A stretch of 64,000 nt of DNA from Splendidivirga corallicola (GTDB lineage Bacteria > Bacteroidota > Bacteroidia > Cytophagales > Cyclobacteriaceae). Below the pieces are notes generated by a model. That model was not told the origin of the DNA and made no database searches. It saw only the letters and a list, made by a program, of their open reading frames with translations. Location of the stretch: positions 1,333,559 to 1,397,558 of the forward strand of contig JAUJEA010000001.1 in the NCBI GenBank assembly GCA_030442035.1, read 5' to 3'. Shown in pieces: positions 27,653 through 36,447 of the stretch (its first letter is position 1; each line of letters begins with the position of its first letter). The translations under genes and the position numbers were made by a program.

Positions 27653-28459
27653 TCATTTCAGTTGATAATGATTCGACAAGATTTTTTCGAAAAGTCTCCC
27701 TGGTAGAATTTTCTTTAAGGGAATGGTGAGTTTCTGTAAGGGCTTTCCGATAACATATCTAAGTTTAGGTTTCTTCTTTTTGATAATCTTCTCAACCACC
27801 TGAGCTACCAATATTGGATCGCTGGCTTCTGCTACTTCTTCATTTATCTGATTCAGGATTTTATCGAAAGCACTATAATAAGGCGATTCACTGCTTGCCG
27901 TTCCAACAAGTCTGTTTGCGTTAATATTCGTATTGAAATCTCCCAGTTGTAGTAAACAGGTTTTTATTCCAAAAGACTTTACTTCCATGCTCAAGGCTTC
28001 TGACAACCCTTCAAGTGCAAATTTGCTGGCACTATATATGCCGCGGAATGGCAGGCCCACGTACCCTCCAATTGAACTTACGTTGATGATCAAACCATCA
28101 TTTTGTTTACGCATAATGGGCAAAATAGCACGACATACTTTTATAACACCAAATACATTGGTATTCATCACTTTCTGAATTTGTTCAAGATCCGTTTCTT
28201 CAACAGATCCGGCAATGCCCAAACCGGCATTGTTGATCAAAACATCAACCCTGCCTTCTTGTTCAACTATTACTTTTAATGCTTCTTTGATTTCTCCTTC
28301 ATTATTGACATCCATTTTCAGCACCCTGAATTTACCATTTGAATTGCTTTGGGGATTACGACTTGTGCCATAGACTTTATAACCATGTTGGGATAAATAA
28401 TTAGCAATAGCCTCTCCAATCCCGGAGGAAGCACCAGTAATAAGAACAACTTTTGACAT
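27653..28459 (-). CDS. SDR family oxidoreductase
   Basis: This is a short-chain dehydrogenase/reductase of the classical type, NAD(P)-dependent. The nucleotide-binding TGASSGIG motif is at residues 9-16, the structural NNAG motif is intact, the catalytic Ser is in NVSSIGGYVG, and the YSASK motif gives the catalytic Tyr and Lys. After the core (~1-190) the tail of about 80 residues is basic (KKKKPKLRYVIGKPLQKL) and ends in LPGRLFEKIL, similar to SDRs of the DltE/YqjQ-like group. ATG at 28459 is chosen; a TTG three codons upstream gives the longer reading. The substrate is unknown. Confidence 0.9.
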   Translation of the reverse strand: MSKVVLITGASSGIGEAIANYLSQHGYKVYGTSRNPQSNSNGKFRVLKMDVNNEGEIKEALKVIVEQEGRVDVLINNAGLGIAGSVEETDLEQIQKVMNTNVFGVIKVCRAILPIMRKQNDGLIINVSSIGGYVGLPFRGIYSASKFALEGLSEALSMEVKSFGIKTCLLQLGDFNTNINANRLVGTASSESPYYSAFDKILNQINEEVAEASDPILVAQVVEKIIKKKKPKLRYVIGKPLQKLTIPLKKILPGRLFEKILSNHYQLK

Positions 28460-28636
28460 ATTAAACAAGATTATTTAGCGGATGCCAAAGTTCGATAAAA
28501 AATATATCTGTTTAATCTACTGATCCCAAATTTGATCAATTTCTTTTGTGAATTAATTTTCTCATTCTGAAGTAACCTTAAAATATTACACCTGACATAA
28601 GTAGCATTTGAATGGGGCTGGTGCATTGTAAAAAAC

Positions 28637-28679
28637 TTCTATCTTAGAAAACTGGAATGTTTCACTTAGAAAGATAGAA
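28637..28679 (+). repeat. Inverted repeat just before the start codon
   Basis: A 9-bp perfect repeat TTCTATCTT (28637-28645) / AAGATAGAA (28671-28679) with a 25-base spacer. The right arm reaches the A of the ATG of the next gene, so the RNA hairpin would cover the ribosome-binding region; as DNA it could be an operator. Confidence 0.5.
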
Positions 28680-29116
28680 TGAAGATGGAAAACCGCGCTG
28701 AATCAATTGAAACGGATCTTAGAAAATATGCTGTGATCGATACCACTAACCTGCCTCTGGTGTTGGTGACCTACAAAAATATGGATCCTACCTTGGAAGA
28801 ATACAAAGCATATGCCAGTGAGCTATTTGAGGTGGTCCGAAACAACACCGGGCTTTTAATACTCCATGAAGCCTCAAAAACAAAGAAGTATTTAAGAGGT
28901 GATGTAAGGGCAGAAATTACCCGCCAAATGAAAACTACTGAAGAGATCAGTAAACAAAATGTAAGAGCTCAAGCTATTATCGTTTCATCGACCATTGCGA
29001 AAATTGTTACCCGAACAATTTTTGCAATCAGAAAACCTGCTGTACTAACCAAAGTTTTTGATAAACCGGAACAAGGTCTCGCCTGGTTGCACAGCCTTGA
29101 TCATAACGATGGCTGA
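28679..29116 (+). CDS. Hypothetical protein, STAS/SpoIIAA-like
   Basis: Not confidently recognised. The 145-residue soluble protein has the alternating strand-helix order of the SpoIIAA/STAS-like fold used by small Bacteroidota proteins: an opening strand (KYAVIDTTNLPLVLVTYKNM), a helix with TLEEYKAYASELFEVVRNN, a buried strand GLLILHEASK, a long helix with basic residues, a strand AQAIIVSSTIAKIV, and a last helix PEQGLAWL. No membrane segment or enzyme motif. It may regulate or bind a partner, which is inference. Its stop is only 4 bases from the convergent pdeM stop. A short inverted repeat covers its start. Confidence 0.7.
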   Translation: MKMENRAESIETDLRKYAVIDTTNLPLVLVTYKNMDPTLEEYKAYASELFEVVRNNTGLLILHEASKTKKYLRGDVRAEITRQMKTTEEISKQNVRAQAIIVSSTIAKIVTRTIFAIRKPAVLTKVFDKPEQGLAWLHSLDHNDG

Positions 29117-29120
29117 GATA

Positions 29121-29774
29121 TCATTCGAAGCTTATGATCCTTTTTTCATCTACGATCCCAAAAACAGTGTCGACTTTTTTAGGTTTTATAATAGCCAGTC
29201 CTGTAAATTTTCCAAAAGCAGGGAGAATACCTTGTTTTTCTCCAAAATAATAACATGGTAATCTGGCAGATTGATTAGCCTTGCCGACCAGCCGGATCCC
29301 CGGATGGATATGACCTGCCAAATTATAAAATGGCTCAATGGGTTCTTCCAGAGGGTGGTGTGTCAATACAAAGGGAGGGTCGATGTAGGGCTCATCTCTG
29401 ACGAGCATGTTATACTTTTCGTATTCCCGTTGGGCTAAAATATCGTGGTTACCGGATATCAGCTCAAATTTTATTTTGCCATGTGCTTTAACAAATGTTC
29501 CAAGCTTATGCCATTCATCATTATAATCGCTATGAAAAAGATCTCCCAGGAAAATAACCCTTTTAACATGAAAATCCTGAATAAGCCGATGTATCTTAGC
29601 ATAAGTGGCATACATCACCTGCTGAGGAACCGCAATACCATTTTTACGAAAGTGCGACACTTTTCCAAAGTGAACATCAGCCAACAACAAAGCCTTTTTT
29701 TCCTTCCAGAAAATAGCTTTGCCCGGATGTAATACTAAATGTTGGTCCCTTAATTCAAATTGCTCCAGTGTCAC
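29121..29774 (-). CDS. pdeM: Metallophosphoesterase, ligase-associated PdeM family
   Basis: PdeM-type phosphoesterases are often encoded with an ATP-dependent DNA ligase and a helicase in a putative DNA-repair cluster; here it stands alone, so the partner genes are elsewhere or absent. The calcineurin-like metal motifs are complete and in order: LLADVHFGK (Asp, His), FLGDLFHS (Gly-Asp), ISGNHD (Asn-His-Asp), LTHHP and AGHIHP. Family-specific YNDEW after the GD motif is seen. Length 217. The start is GTG at 29774; no in-frame ATG before the first motif is available. The substrate is not known. Confidence 0.88.
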   Translation of the reverse strand: MTLEQFELRDQHLVLHPGKAIFWKEKKALLLADVHFGKVSHFRKNGIAVPQQVMYATYAKIHRLIQDFHVKRVIFLGDLFHSDYNDEWHKLGTFVKAHGKIKFELISGNHDILAQREYEKYNMLVRDEPYIDPPFVLTHHPLEEPIEPFYNLAGHIHPGIRLVGKANQSARLPCYYFGEKQGILPAFGKFTGLAIIKPKKVDTVFGIVDEKRIISFE

Positions 29775-30117
29775 TTCTTCTCATTTTATACAAAACTCGA
29801 AATTATAAATCACTTTTTACCGGATTTGGATTTTATTATTTTTTGCCAACTCAACCTCCTCTCAAAATTAAGAATAAGAAAACTATACCCCTGATTTCCA
29901 ATTCAATGGCTGCAACCTTTAAATTTGACTAGTTCCATATATTCAAAATGATAGGCTGGTGAGATTATGGCCTCTAAGTTTAACCAGGCTCCTAAACGTC
30001 CAAATAATTATCCCGGACATAGTCCTTTTCATTTTATCACAATTTTTAACTAATTATACACCTCCCAAAAACTAATTTGAATAATCTTTTAATTTTCCGA
30101 TAAAGTATCAACAGCCC
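29775..30117. other. Divergent intergenic region
   Basis: This AT-rich region between pdeM (minus) and the carboxypeptidase gene (plus) shows no coding frame. It should hold two promoters; TAATTTGA at 30072-30079 is close to, but not an exact match of, the -7 consensus. Confidence 0.4.
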
Positions 30118-31866
30118 ATGAAAAAATGTCTATCACCTCTCTTCGCTTTGTTTGCATTGTCTCAGGTATATGCGCAACAAAAATTCATTACTAAATATGA
30201 ACTATCAGGTGGCTCAGAAACAGCCACATATGAGGAGGGTATTTCATATTACAAAGAGCTCGCTAAAACCTTTCCCGAAATTGAAATGAAAACCTTCGGC
30301 TCAACAGATAGTGGTTTTCCGCTACATCTTATTATGATTTCGAAAGATCGTGACTTTGACGTTGCATCACTTAAGTCTCAGGGGAAATCTTTTTTGCTTA
30401 TCAACAACGCTATTCATCCCGGTGAATCGGATGGTGTGGATGCTTCTATGATGCTCGTAAGAGATTTGGTTTCAAATCAAAAAAAGTATCAGGACATTTT
30501 CGACAATGTGATTATCGGGGTAATACCTTTTTACAATATTGGTGGTGTGCTAAATAGGAATAGTACATCCAGAACTAATCAGAATGGTCCCAAGGAATAT
30601 GGCTTTAGAGGTAATGCCATGAATTATGATCTCAACAGAGATTTTATCAAAAATGACACGAAGAATGCCAGGAGTTTCGCTGAGATATTCCATTATTTGG
30701 ACCCGGATATTTTCGTTGATACCCATGTGAGCAATGGTGCCGATTATCAGTATGTAATGACGATGGACATTGCACAAAAAGACAAATTGGGAGGTGTTCT
30801 CGCTGAGTATCTTGAAAATACTATGATGCCTTATCTATTTGAACACATGAAATCTTCCAACTATGAGATGATCCCATATGTGAACGCATGGGGAAATACT
30901 CCTGACAAGGGTTATCCACAGTTCTTTGATTCCCCCCGGTATTCATCAGGATATACAGCTCTTTTTCATACCATTGGCTTCATGAGCGAAACCCACATGC
31001 TTAAACCCTATAAACAAAGAGTGGAGTCAACTTATGCGTATATTTTGGGTGTTCTGGACTTAATGGCAAAAGATGGTGACAAAATCAAAGCGCTTAGAAG
31101 CAAAACAAAAGAGGCGGTTAAGAACCAGAAGAAATTTCCCATAACCTGGAAATTGGATAAAAGCCGCCATACCGATCTGACTTTCAAAGGATATGAACCG
31201 GAATATATCACCAGTGAAGTAACGGGCCTGGAACGTCTAAAATACAATAGGAAAAAGCCATTTGAAAAGGTAATTCCCTATTACAATCATTTCGTTGCTG
31301 ATATTGAAGTAGAGAGACCTGATTATTATATCATTCCCAAAGGCTGGCACACGGTGATTGATCGTTTGAAACTAAATCAAGTCAAGGTAGAACAACTTCA
31401 GAATGATACTATCCTGGAAGTGGAGGTATATTATATTGATGATTATTCATCTCCAAAAGGGCCATGGGAAGGGCATTATTTCCATCGGAATGTAAAAGTA
31501 AGAAAAGTACTTAAAGAGGTCTCTTTTGCGAAGGGGGATTATATGATCCCTGTAAACCAATGGGTCAACAGATATATCATTGAAACACTGGAACCTCAGG
31601 CAGTGGATTCCTTTTTCAGATGGAACTTCTTTGATACTATTCTTGAAACGAAGGAGCACTTCTCATCCTATGTTTTTGAAGATAAAGCGATTGAGTTGCT
31701 GAAAAAAGACCTGGAACTAAAAAGAAAATTTGAAGAGAAGAAGAGAAATGATGATGAGTTTTCAAAAAGTGCATATGCACAACTAAACTTTATTTATATG
31801 AATTCCCCCCATTATGAAAAAGAGCATTTGAGATATCCGGTATTTCGATATACTAAGCTTGATTAG
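30118..31866 (+). CDS. Secreted M14 family zinc carboxypeptidase
   Basis: This is an exported metallocarboxypeptidase that would trim C-terminal or peptidoglycan-derived residues in the envelope or outside the cell. Signal peptide residues 1-19 (cleavage after YAQ). The zinc ligands are His100 and Glu103 in the motif HPGES and His203 in DTHVSNG; the substrate-binding NRDF motif (residues ~173-176) is present; the catalytic Glu is probably Glu291 in MSETHML. The C-terminal ~230 residues form a separate beta-rich then helical region, usual for the long Bacteroidota members (582 residues). It is convergent with the membrane protein downstream. Confidence 0.93.
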   Translation: MKKCLSPLFALFALSQVYAQQKFITKYELSGGSETATYEEGISYYKELAKTFPEIEMKTFGSTDSGFPLHLIMISKDRDFDVASLKSQGKSFLLINNAIHPGESDGVDASMMLVRDLVSNQKKYQDIFDNVIIGVIPFYNIGGVLNRNSTSRTNQNGPKEYGFRGNAMNYDLNRDFIKNDTKNARSFAEIFHYLDPDIFVDTHVSNGADYQYVMTMDIAQKDKLGGVLAEYLENTMMPYLFEHMKSSNYEMIPYVNAWGNTPDKGYPQFFDSPRYSSGYTALFHTIGFMSETHMLKPYKQRVESTYAYILGVLDLMAKDGDKIKALRSKTKEAVKNQKKFPITWKLDKSRHTDLTFKGYEPEYITSEVTGLERLKYNRKKPFEKVIPYYNHFVADIEVERPDYYIIPKGWHTVIDRLKLNQVKVEQLQNDTILEVEVYYIDDYSSPKGPWEGHYFHRNVKVRKVLKEVSFAKGDYMIPVNQWVNRYIIETLEPQAVDSFFRWNFFDTILETKEHFSSYVFEDKAIELLKKDLELKRKFEEKKRNDDEFSKSAYAQLNFIYMNSPHYEKEHLRYPVFRYTKLD

Positions 31867-31930
31867 TTTTCAAATTCATCGCAACCCTGATTCCTATGCG
31901 CTGTTCGGCAAGACGTATATAAAACATAGT

Positions 31931-32761
31931 TTATGATGAATATCTTAGTTTTAAATGCACATCGCTAACGGAATTAATCGTGAAATTATAAATCCAGTAA
32001 AACAAGCTATGTATAAAAAAGTACTCAACAAGGTTTTCAATTGACAAAACAGAACTGCCTATAAAGGAAAAATATTGAAGGAGAAGAATAAACAAAAAGA
32101 TCAGGAGCCAATGAAACAACTTGGATTTGCTTCTTAAATGAACTTTGCAAATCAAAAGTGAAAATATCAAAAGCGGACCAAGTATACTAAGCAATATCAA
32201 TGCGGGTTCATTTAAATAATAAGATATACAATAGGCAGTCAAAGAAAACATTAGAATATTGTGAATTGAGGGTAACCATTTTATGCCCGAACTCTTTGAA
32301 GTTAGAAGTTTATTTGAAAGAACCGGCCGCCAATATATGAATACTGGAAAAATTATAAACATTATCTGAATTGTAAGGTAAAGTAGGAGACCGGTAAATT
32401 TCAGCCATTTTGGATGATCCATTATGGATTGTTGAATATGATGAAAAAAGGGGAAATCCGAAAAACTGTTGGATTTGAATAAACCAAAACAATAGAAAAG
32501 AACCGCCAGAATTAATGCAGGAAGCTTTTTAAAATTAATCCTCCCATTTTTAAAAGAATCACTTCCAAACAGGAATAAGAACATGGAAGAAAGAAATAAG
32601 TATAAAAGAAATGTTTTCCATTTTATATTATCCAAATAGCTCAAAACAACTTGTGTGTTGACTTTAAACAGAATAACTGACAGTAGGGAAATTGATGCGC
32701 CGATAAGCACAATAAAATGCAGATATAAGAAGAGTCTGTTTATCTTTCTCAATACCATCAT
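31931..32761 (-). CDS. Polytopic membrane protein of unknown function
   Basis: Not recognised. The 276-residue protein has about seven or eight membrane helices and almost no soluble domain: for example FIVLIGASISLLSVILF (~17-33), FLLYLFLSSMFLFLF, LPALILAVLFYCFGLF, TGLLLYLTIQIMFIIFPVFI and LLIFLFILLLQYFSFIG. It carries no enzyme or transporter motif that I can see. It follows the 48-residue peptide gene by 37 bases and a LytTR protein gene further up, all minus strand, so it could be the membrane partner of that regulator, as in LytTR regulatory systems. AT-rich, lysine- and leucine-rich, unlike neighbouring core genes. Confidence 0.75.
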   Translation of the reverse strand: MMVLRKINRLFLYLHFIVLIGASISLLSVILFKVNTQVVLSYLDNIKWKTFLLYLFLSSMFLFLFGSDSFKNGRINFKKLPALILAVLFYCFGLFKSNSFSDFPFFHHIQQSIMDHPKWLKFTGLLLYLTIQIMFIIFPVFIYWRPVLSNKLLTSKSSGIKWLPSIHNILMFSLTAYCISYYLNEPALILLSILGPLLIFSLLICKVHLRSKSKLFHWLLIFLFILLLQYFSFIGSSVLSIENLVEYFFIHSLFYWIYNFTINSVSDVHLKLRYSS

Positions 32762-32798
32762 TCAAATATTTATTGTAATCTGTAGCCAGAGGATTTAT

Positions 32799-32945
32799 TC
32801 AGGCGATTTGATTAAAAATTGTAAGATCCATAGTTGAATTATCGGAAATGAGTCTTTCCATTTCTTGCTGAATTAGTGTAACGAAAATGCGAAACATTAA
32901 AATAAAATTAGCGATAAGAATAACAGATACAAACGAAAAAAGCAT
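32799..32945 (-). CDS. Small (48-residue) membrane peptide
   Basis: This short ATG-initiated frame encodes a hydrophobic helix (residues ~2-22: SFVSVILIANFILMFRIF) followed by a polar, acidic tail with QQEMERLISD. It lies 37 bases upstream of the polytopic membrane protein and in the same direction, which gives some support that it is translated; it may be a regulatory or anchoring peptide. There is no similarity I can name. A spacing of 37 bases and the codon pattern are consistent with a gene, but a frame this short could also be chance. Confidence 0.4.
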   Translation of the reverse strand: MLFSFVSVILIANFILMFRIFVTLIQQEMERLISDNSTMDLTIFNQIA

Positions 32946-33158
32946 GGTCAAAATTTTAACTGATTTACTTGACAAGTTAGTTTGTCTTTCACAGAATGAA
33001 CAACACTTTTGATGTTATTGAGTTAAACACGCACATTTAAGGATGAAATACCTCATTTTACAGATAAGTATAGAATGAAAACTTAGCCCTGTCCTACCAA
33101 TCGCTATGATCTTAATCAGAATAGATACTCCGAGGGTTGTTCTGAAGTATAGTGTAAT

Positions 33159-33518
33159 CTACAGCTTTAACGTTCTCAGTTGTTTCTCCGGTATTGGTAG
33201 TTCATATGTCTTTGATCCATGTTGCAAAACGCAAATCCTTTTTTTTCTGTCTACCTTATACAAATATTGAGTATTCATAATGATCGACCTGCTAATTCTT
33301 GAAAAATGAGGAACAGAAAGTAATTTCTGTATTTTCCCTAAATTCAAGGTAGATATTTCATTATTTCCATTCGAAAGAAAAATGGTTGTATAGTTTCCTT
33401 CAGCTTCACAATAAAGTATATCCTCCGTATTAATCAACAAGTATCCGGTCCTTGTGTTGAGTTTAATTTTATCGTAAAGATTAAATTGTCCAATAGAATG
33501 CAGTTTTTGTTGGTTCAT
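33159..33518 (-). CDS. LytTR DNA-binding domain protein
   Basis: This is a stand-alone LytTR transcription regulator without a receiver domain. Residues ~20-115 (from ATG 33518) match the LytTR domain: the strand RTGYLLINTEDILYCEAEGNY, the turn FSRISRSIIMNTQYLYKVDR and the end strand KTYELPIPEKQLRTLK. This domain binds imperfect direct repeats. 119 residues from ATG 33518; the frame extends upstream to 33578, but that part is not like the family. Members lacking receivers are often controlled by a membrane protein coded next to them; two membrane ORFs follow downstream. A 14-bp palindrome lies ~190 bases upstream. Confidence 0.85.
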   Translation of the reverse strand: MNQQKLHSIGQFNLYDKIKLNTRTGYLLINTEDILYCEAEGNYTTIFLSNGNNEISTLNLGKIQKLLSVPHFSRISRSIIMNTQYLYKVDRKKRICVLQHGSKTYELPIPEKQLRTLKL

Positions 33519-34419
33519 ATCATTTTTGTGTAGTATGCTCAACTGAGTTAAATAATATCCATTGCATAATGAAACCACTGGCTCGAATCAAAAAATCCGA
33601 GAACGATTGTCTTTTTGTCCTTTCTCCATTTGGGACAGGCTGATATCAAATCAATTCGTATGCTACTTTGGATTTCCTTTGCTCTTGCTATTTCTCCATA
33701 GTTGATTTTTAGAAAGATGAGTATTTCATCTTTCTAAAACCGGAAACATACATAAGCATAGCTTTTCTGAATTCCATTGAACTTGATTTCCTTCATCAAT
33801 ATTTATACTCCACAATTCATTAATCCATTTCCCGTCATATCCTATGATCCTTTTGATTCATCTATTGCAGCGATAAAAAATATTTTCTTCCATATCAAAC
33901 AAGCTTTATCAGTCTCACCTCAGCATTGTTTCTAACTTCTTAGAATATTTCAAATTATTAAATTACTCACCCTCAATAAAAATCAAGATTTGCGATTATC
34001 TTGTCTAATTATTCTATGCTTAATGGGTCGTTAGGGTTTAGAGCTGGGCTAGTGTTATCTAATTACCAAATATAATATAGATTATATTTTATTGCGCTAA
34101 CAGAACATGGCATAAATGAACTTATTGATTGAAACAGCCTAAAAACGTGATGAACAGCTAGAAGTACTTACTGTGATCAAATGGATTTTATATTAACCGA
34201 ATCTTTGATCTAATTGGCCGATTAAAAAGACAGATCAGGAAAAAAAATGTTATTCTTCAATTAACGATCTCTGAAAAAATTACAAACAAGAATATAGCAT
34301 ATAGGCCAATCACAAAGAAATGCAATTTCAAAATTCTAAATTGAGCTTTTGTATAACCTTAATTCTTATATTCTCTTTGGTGAAAATCTATAAATTATAC
34401 GAAACCTCATGATAAAATT
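33519..34419. other. Long AT-rich intergenic region
   Basis: This stretch of about 900 bases between the DUF4407 and LytTR genes is rich in A and T. I see no intact gene; a short frame without a good start (stop at 33548-33550, minus) runs from 33548 to about 33733 and may be a decayed gene end. A 14-bp palindrome (33707-33739) is described separately. The sequence AATATAATATAGATTATATT around 34068-34087 is a second palindrome. Confidence 0.5.
33707..33739. repeat. Perfect 14-bp inverted repeat upstream of the LytTR gene
   Basis: Arms TTTTAGAAAGATGA (33707-33720) and its exact complement (33726-33739) with a 5-base loop. Neither strand has a U tract outside the stem, so it is not a standard terminator; an operator or RNA structure in the leader of the LytTR gene is possible. 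Confidence 0.7.
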
Positions 34420-35562
34420 TTATTTTCCATTTTTTAATTTGGCTATCTCCTCTCCCTTCCAATGGTCGATTGATTTATGAGTAACTTCACTTTCCGCTTT
34501 AAGTCTTTTAGCCCTGATATCGTTATCTATGTTCACTTTTTCATCAATCAAGTTTTCACTTTCATTGTTGAAAAGTGTTATTCTCTCTTTCGAGGTTTGA
34601 CTTAGGTTATTAATTTTTTCTTCACTATTGACTTTAAAAGCGTGTTCGTGAGAGTCCAGCAGCTCGTCATATGGTCCACGATTTGAGATTAGCTTAACAA
34701 AAATTGGGGCTGTCTCTATGGCAATGAATAATAATATAATAAACCAATTAGCAAGTAAAATAGCCTGACTCTTTTTTGTTAAATTGTTTAATGCATCCAT
34801 CCTGGCCGCCATGCCATCTAATTTTTCCCTACCTAAATTGGCTATATCAGTAACCACCGATGAATCCATCTCGGTTATTTCTGCCAGCTTAGCATCAATT
34901 AAAGGTTGGTTTTTGGCAGTGAGGTCTATGAGTTCAAGTTCTGCCTTATCGGCATCTGCTTTCTTCGCCCTGTAAATGGGCCCAAGATTGCGTCGCATCG
35001 ACCCTCCGGTTCCGTCTGCTTCCTGTTGCGCAATGATCACAAGCTGATCTCGTTGAGCAGCTTTATCCGCTATTTCCCGTTTTAAATTGACAATTTCCTG
35101 TTTCAGCAGGTCTACTCTGCCCTGGTATCTGTTCTTTACCAAATCCTCCTGCTCTTTGAATATTTCCTGTTCCATCAAAATCAATTCCGCCTCAATTTCG
35201 GATTCAAAAATCTTGAGTTCCAGAGGTTTTGAAATAACCACAGCAATTAAAATAGCCAAAATCAACCGAGGTAATGCCATTGAGAATTGCCTCCAGGCAT
35301 TACCATTCTTTTTCATGCTTGATACAATATATCTATCCAGATTAAAGATCATAGCACCCCAGACAATCCCAAATGCAATGGCTATGATTACTGAATCAAA
35401 AACCGTGAATAAGCCGTATGAAGCCGAGATAGCGGCGAGCAATCCCGTAAAAAAAATCGTGGCTCCTATACCAATGTATTTATTGGAGTCTGTTGGGCAT
35501 CTTTTCAATAGGGCAATGTCGGAACCTGAACAGTGCCAAAAGAACTGTTTGAGGTGATTCAT
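34420..35562 (-). CDS. DUF4407 domain-containing membrane protein
   Basis: This is a member of DUF4407, membrane proteins of unknown function. The N-terminus FFWHCSGSDIALLKRCP (~8-24) is the family mark. Four membrane segments are seen: residues ~33-52, ~55-75, ~97-115 and ~268-290. Between the third and fourth is a long coiled coil (residues ~120-260, with EIVNLKREIADKAAQRDQL) that is probably outside or in the periplasm. The C-terminal ~70 residues after helix four are charged. Length 380. It is not obviously in an operon; the next gene upstream is 180 bases away behind a terminator. Confidence 0.88.
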   Translation of the reverse strand: MNHLKQFFWHCSGSDIALLKRCPTDSNKYIGIGATIFFTGLLAAISASYGLFTVFDSVIIAIAFGIVWGAMIFNLDRYIVSSMKKNGNAWRQFSMALPRLILAILIAVVISKPLELKIFESEIEAELILMEQEIFKEQEDLVKNRYQGRVDLLKQEIVNLKREIADKAAQRDQLVIIAQQEADGTGGSMRRNLGPIYRAKKADADKAELELIDLTAKNQPLIDAKLAEITEMDSSVVTDIANLGREKLDGMAARMDALNNLTKKSQAILLANWFIILLFIAIETAPIFVKLISNRGPYDELLDSHEHAFKVNSEEKINNLSQTSKERITLFNNESENLIDEKVNIDNDIRAKRLKAESEVTHKSIDHWKGEEIAKLKNGK

Positions 35563-35693
35563 AACTTACTTGGTAGCTTTTAGTTAGAACGAACAAAAAA
35601 GAATACACGGTATATCGAAGGGCGGATTGTTGCATTCGTATTGTACCGGAAGGTATTGAGTGTTATAAAGTAGATTTCACAGGGAATAAAAAA

Positions 35694-35716
35694 AGGCTCC
35701 CAGATTTTAGGAGCCT
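35694..35716 (-). terminator. Terminator of the small exported protein gene
   Basis: A 7-bp stem (arms 35694-35700 and 35710-35716, core GGAGCC) with a 9-base loop, followed on the minus strand by seven Ts. It lies 27 bases after the stop of the gene at 35744. Confidence 0.85.
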
Positions 35717-35743
35717 AATTCATCCTACTTATAAATGAATATG

Positions 35744-36172
35744 TTACACTAATTTCTTTTGCATTTTTTTGGCTTTTGCAATTCTCCTTTGAAGGTCTGA
35801 TGCATCAAAATAGAAATCTATCTTTCTTGCAGCATCCATGCTTTTGATATAGTAATTAATCGCTTTTCTTGGAAGTCTGTTCTTTAGATAGTAATCTCCC
35901 TTAACTCGAAGATTGAGAGGAGTTTCTTTTATTTCCAGAGAATGATCAAGCCATTTAGCAGCTTCTTTCATATTCACGCTCTTTTGAATACACATTTCAG
36001 CCGCTTTCGCATAAGTTTGCCAATCATCGGGACCGGCTTCCTCTACAGACTGCCTGGCCTTGGTTACAACCTTATCATCAGACAAGGCATAAGCGCCAGA
36101 GCTGGCAAAAATTGTTGTTAAAAGTAGCATTGCAGCTACCAATTTGTTGTTGAGTGATTCGTTAAATTTCAT
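35744..36172 (-). CDS. Small exported helical (TPR-like) protein
   Basis: Not recognised as a named family. From ATG 36172 it has 142 residues: a signal peptide with the motif ASSGAYA (cleavage near residue 31), then four to five helices with TPR-like spacing (DDWQTYAKAAEMCIQKSVNMKEAAKWLDHSLEI in parts, then ALNLRVKGDYYLKNRLPRKAINYYIKSM-like text). An upstream in-frame ATG at 36196 would add eight residues before the signal. It is followed by its own terminator and is monocistronic. A periplasmic scaffolding role is only a guess. Confidence 0.75.
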   Translation of the reverse strand: MKFNESLNNKLVAAMLLLTTIFASSGAYALSDDKVVTKARQSVEEAGPDDWQTYAKAAEMCIQKSVNMKEAAKWLDHSLEIKETPLNLRVKGDYYLKNRLPRKAINYYIKSMDAARKIDFYFDASDLQRRIAKAKKMQKKLV

Positions 36173-36447
36173 AACCTTTTTATTTGAGTGAAACAAATTT
36201 GACCATCTTTACTTGACTAAAGCTATGCCAAATTGCAAAAACACAAACAAATCATTGATTTTTAATAAGTTATAAATAATGAAGTTTTCCGAAGCTGACT
36301 CAAAGCGTTCGTTATTATGACAACTATTGGACAGTTACGAACACATAAGAAAATTTTAGAACAGGCATTGCAGACAGAATTAAATTTCTTGCTGGCTTCG
36401 ATTGGGGTATATTTATTCTAAAATCCGGATATGTAAATGCAACCGCA

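Noticed and set aside
30072-30079. Promoter of the M14 carboxypeptidase gene
   Set aside because: The sequence is one base short of the TAnnTTTG pattern and has no -33 match.
36317-36421. 34-residue plus-strand frame starting MTTIGQLRTHKK
   Set aside because: No promoter, no family and no conserved context; too short to separate from chance.
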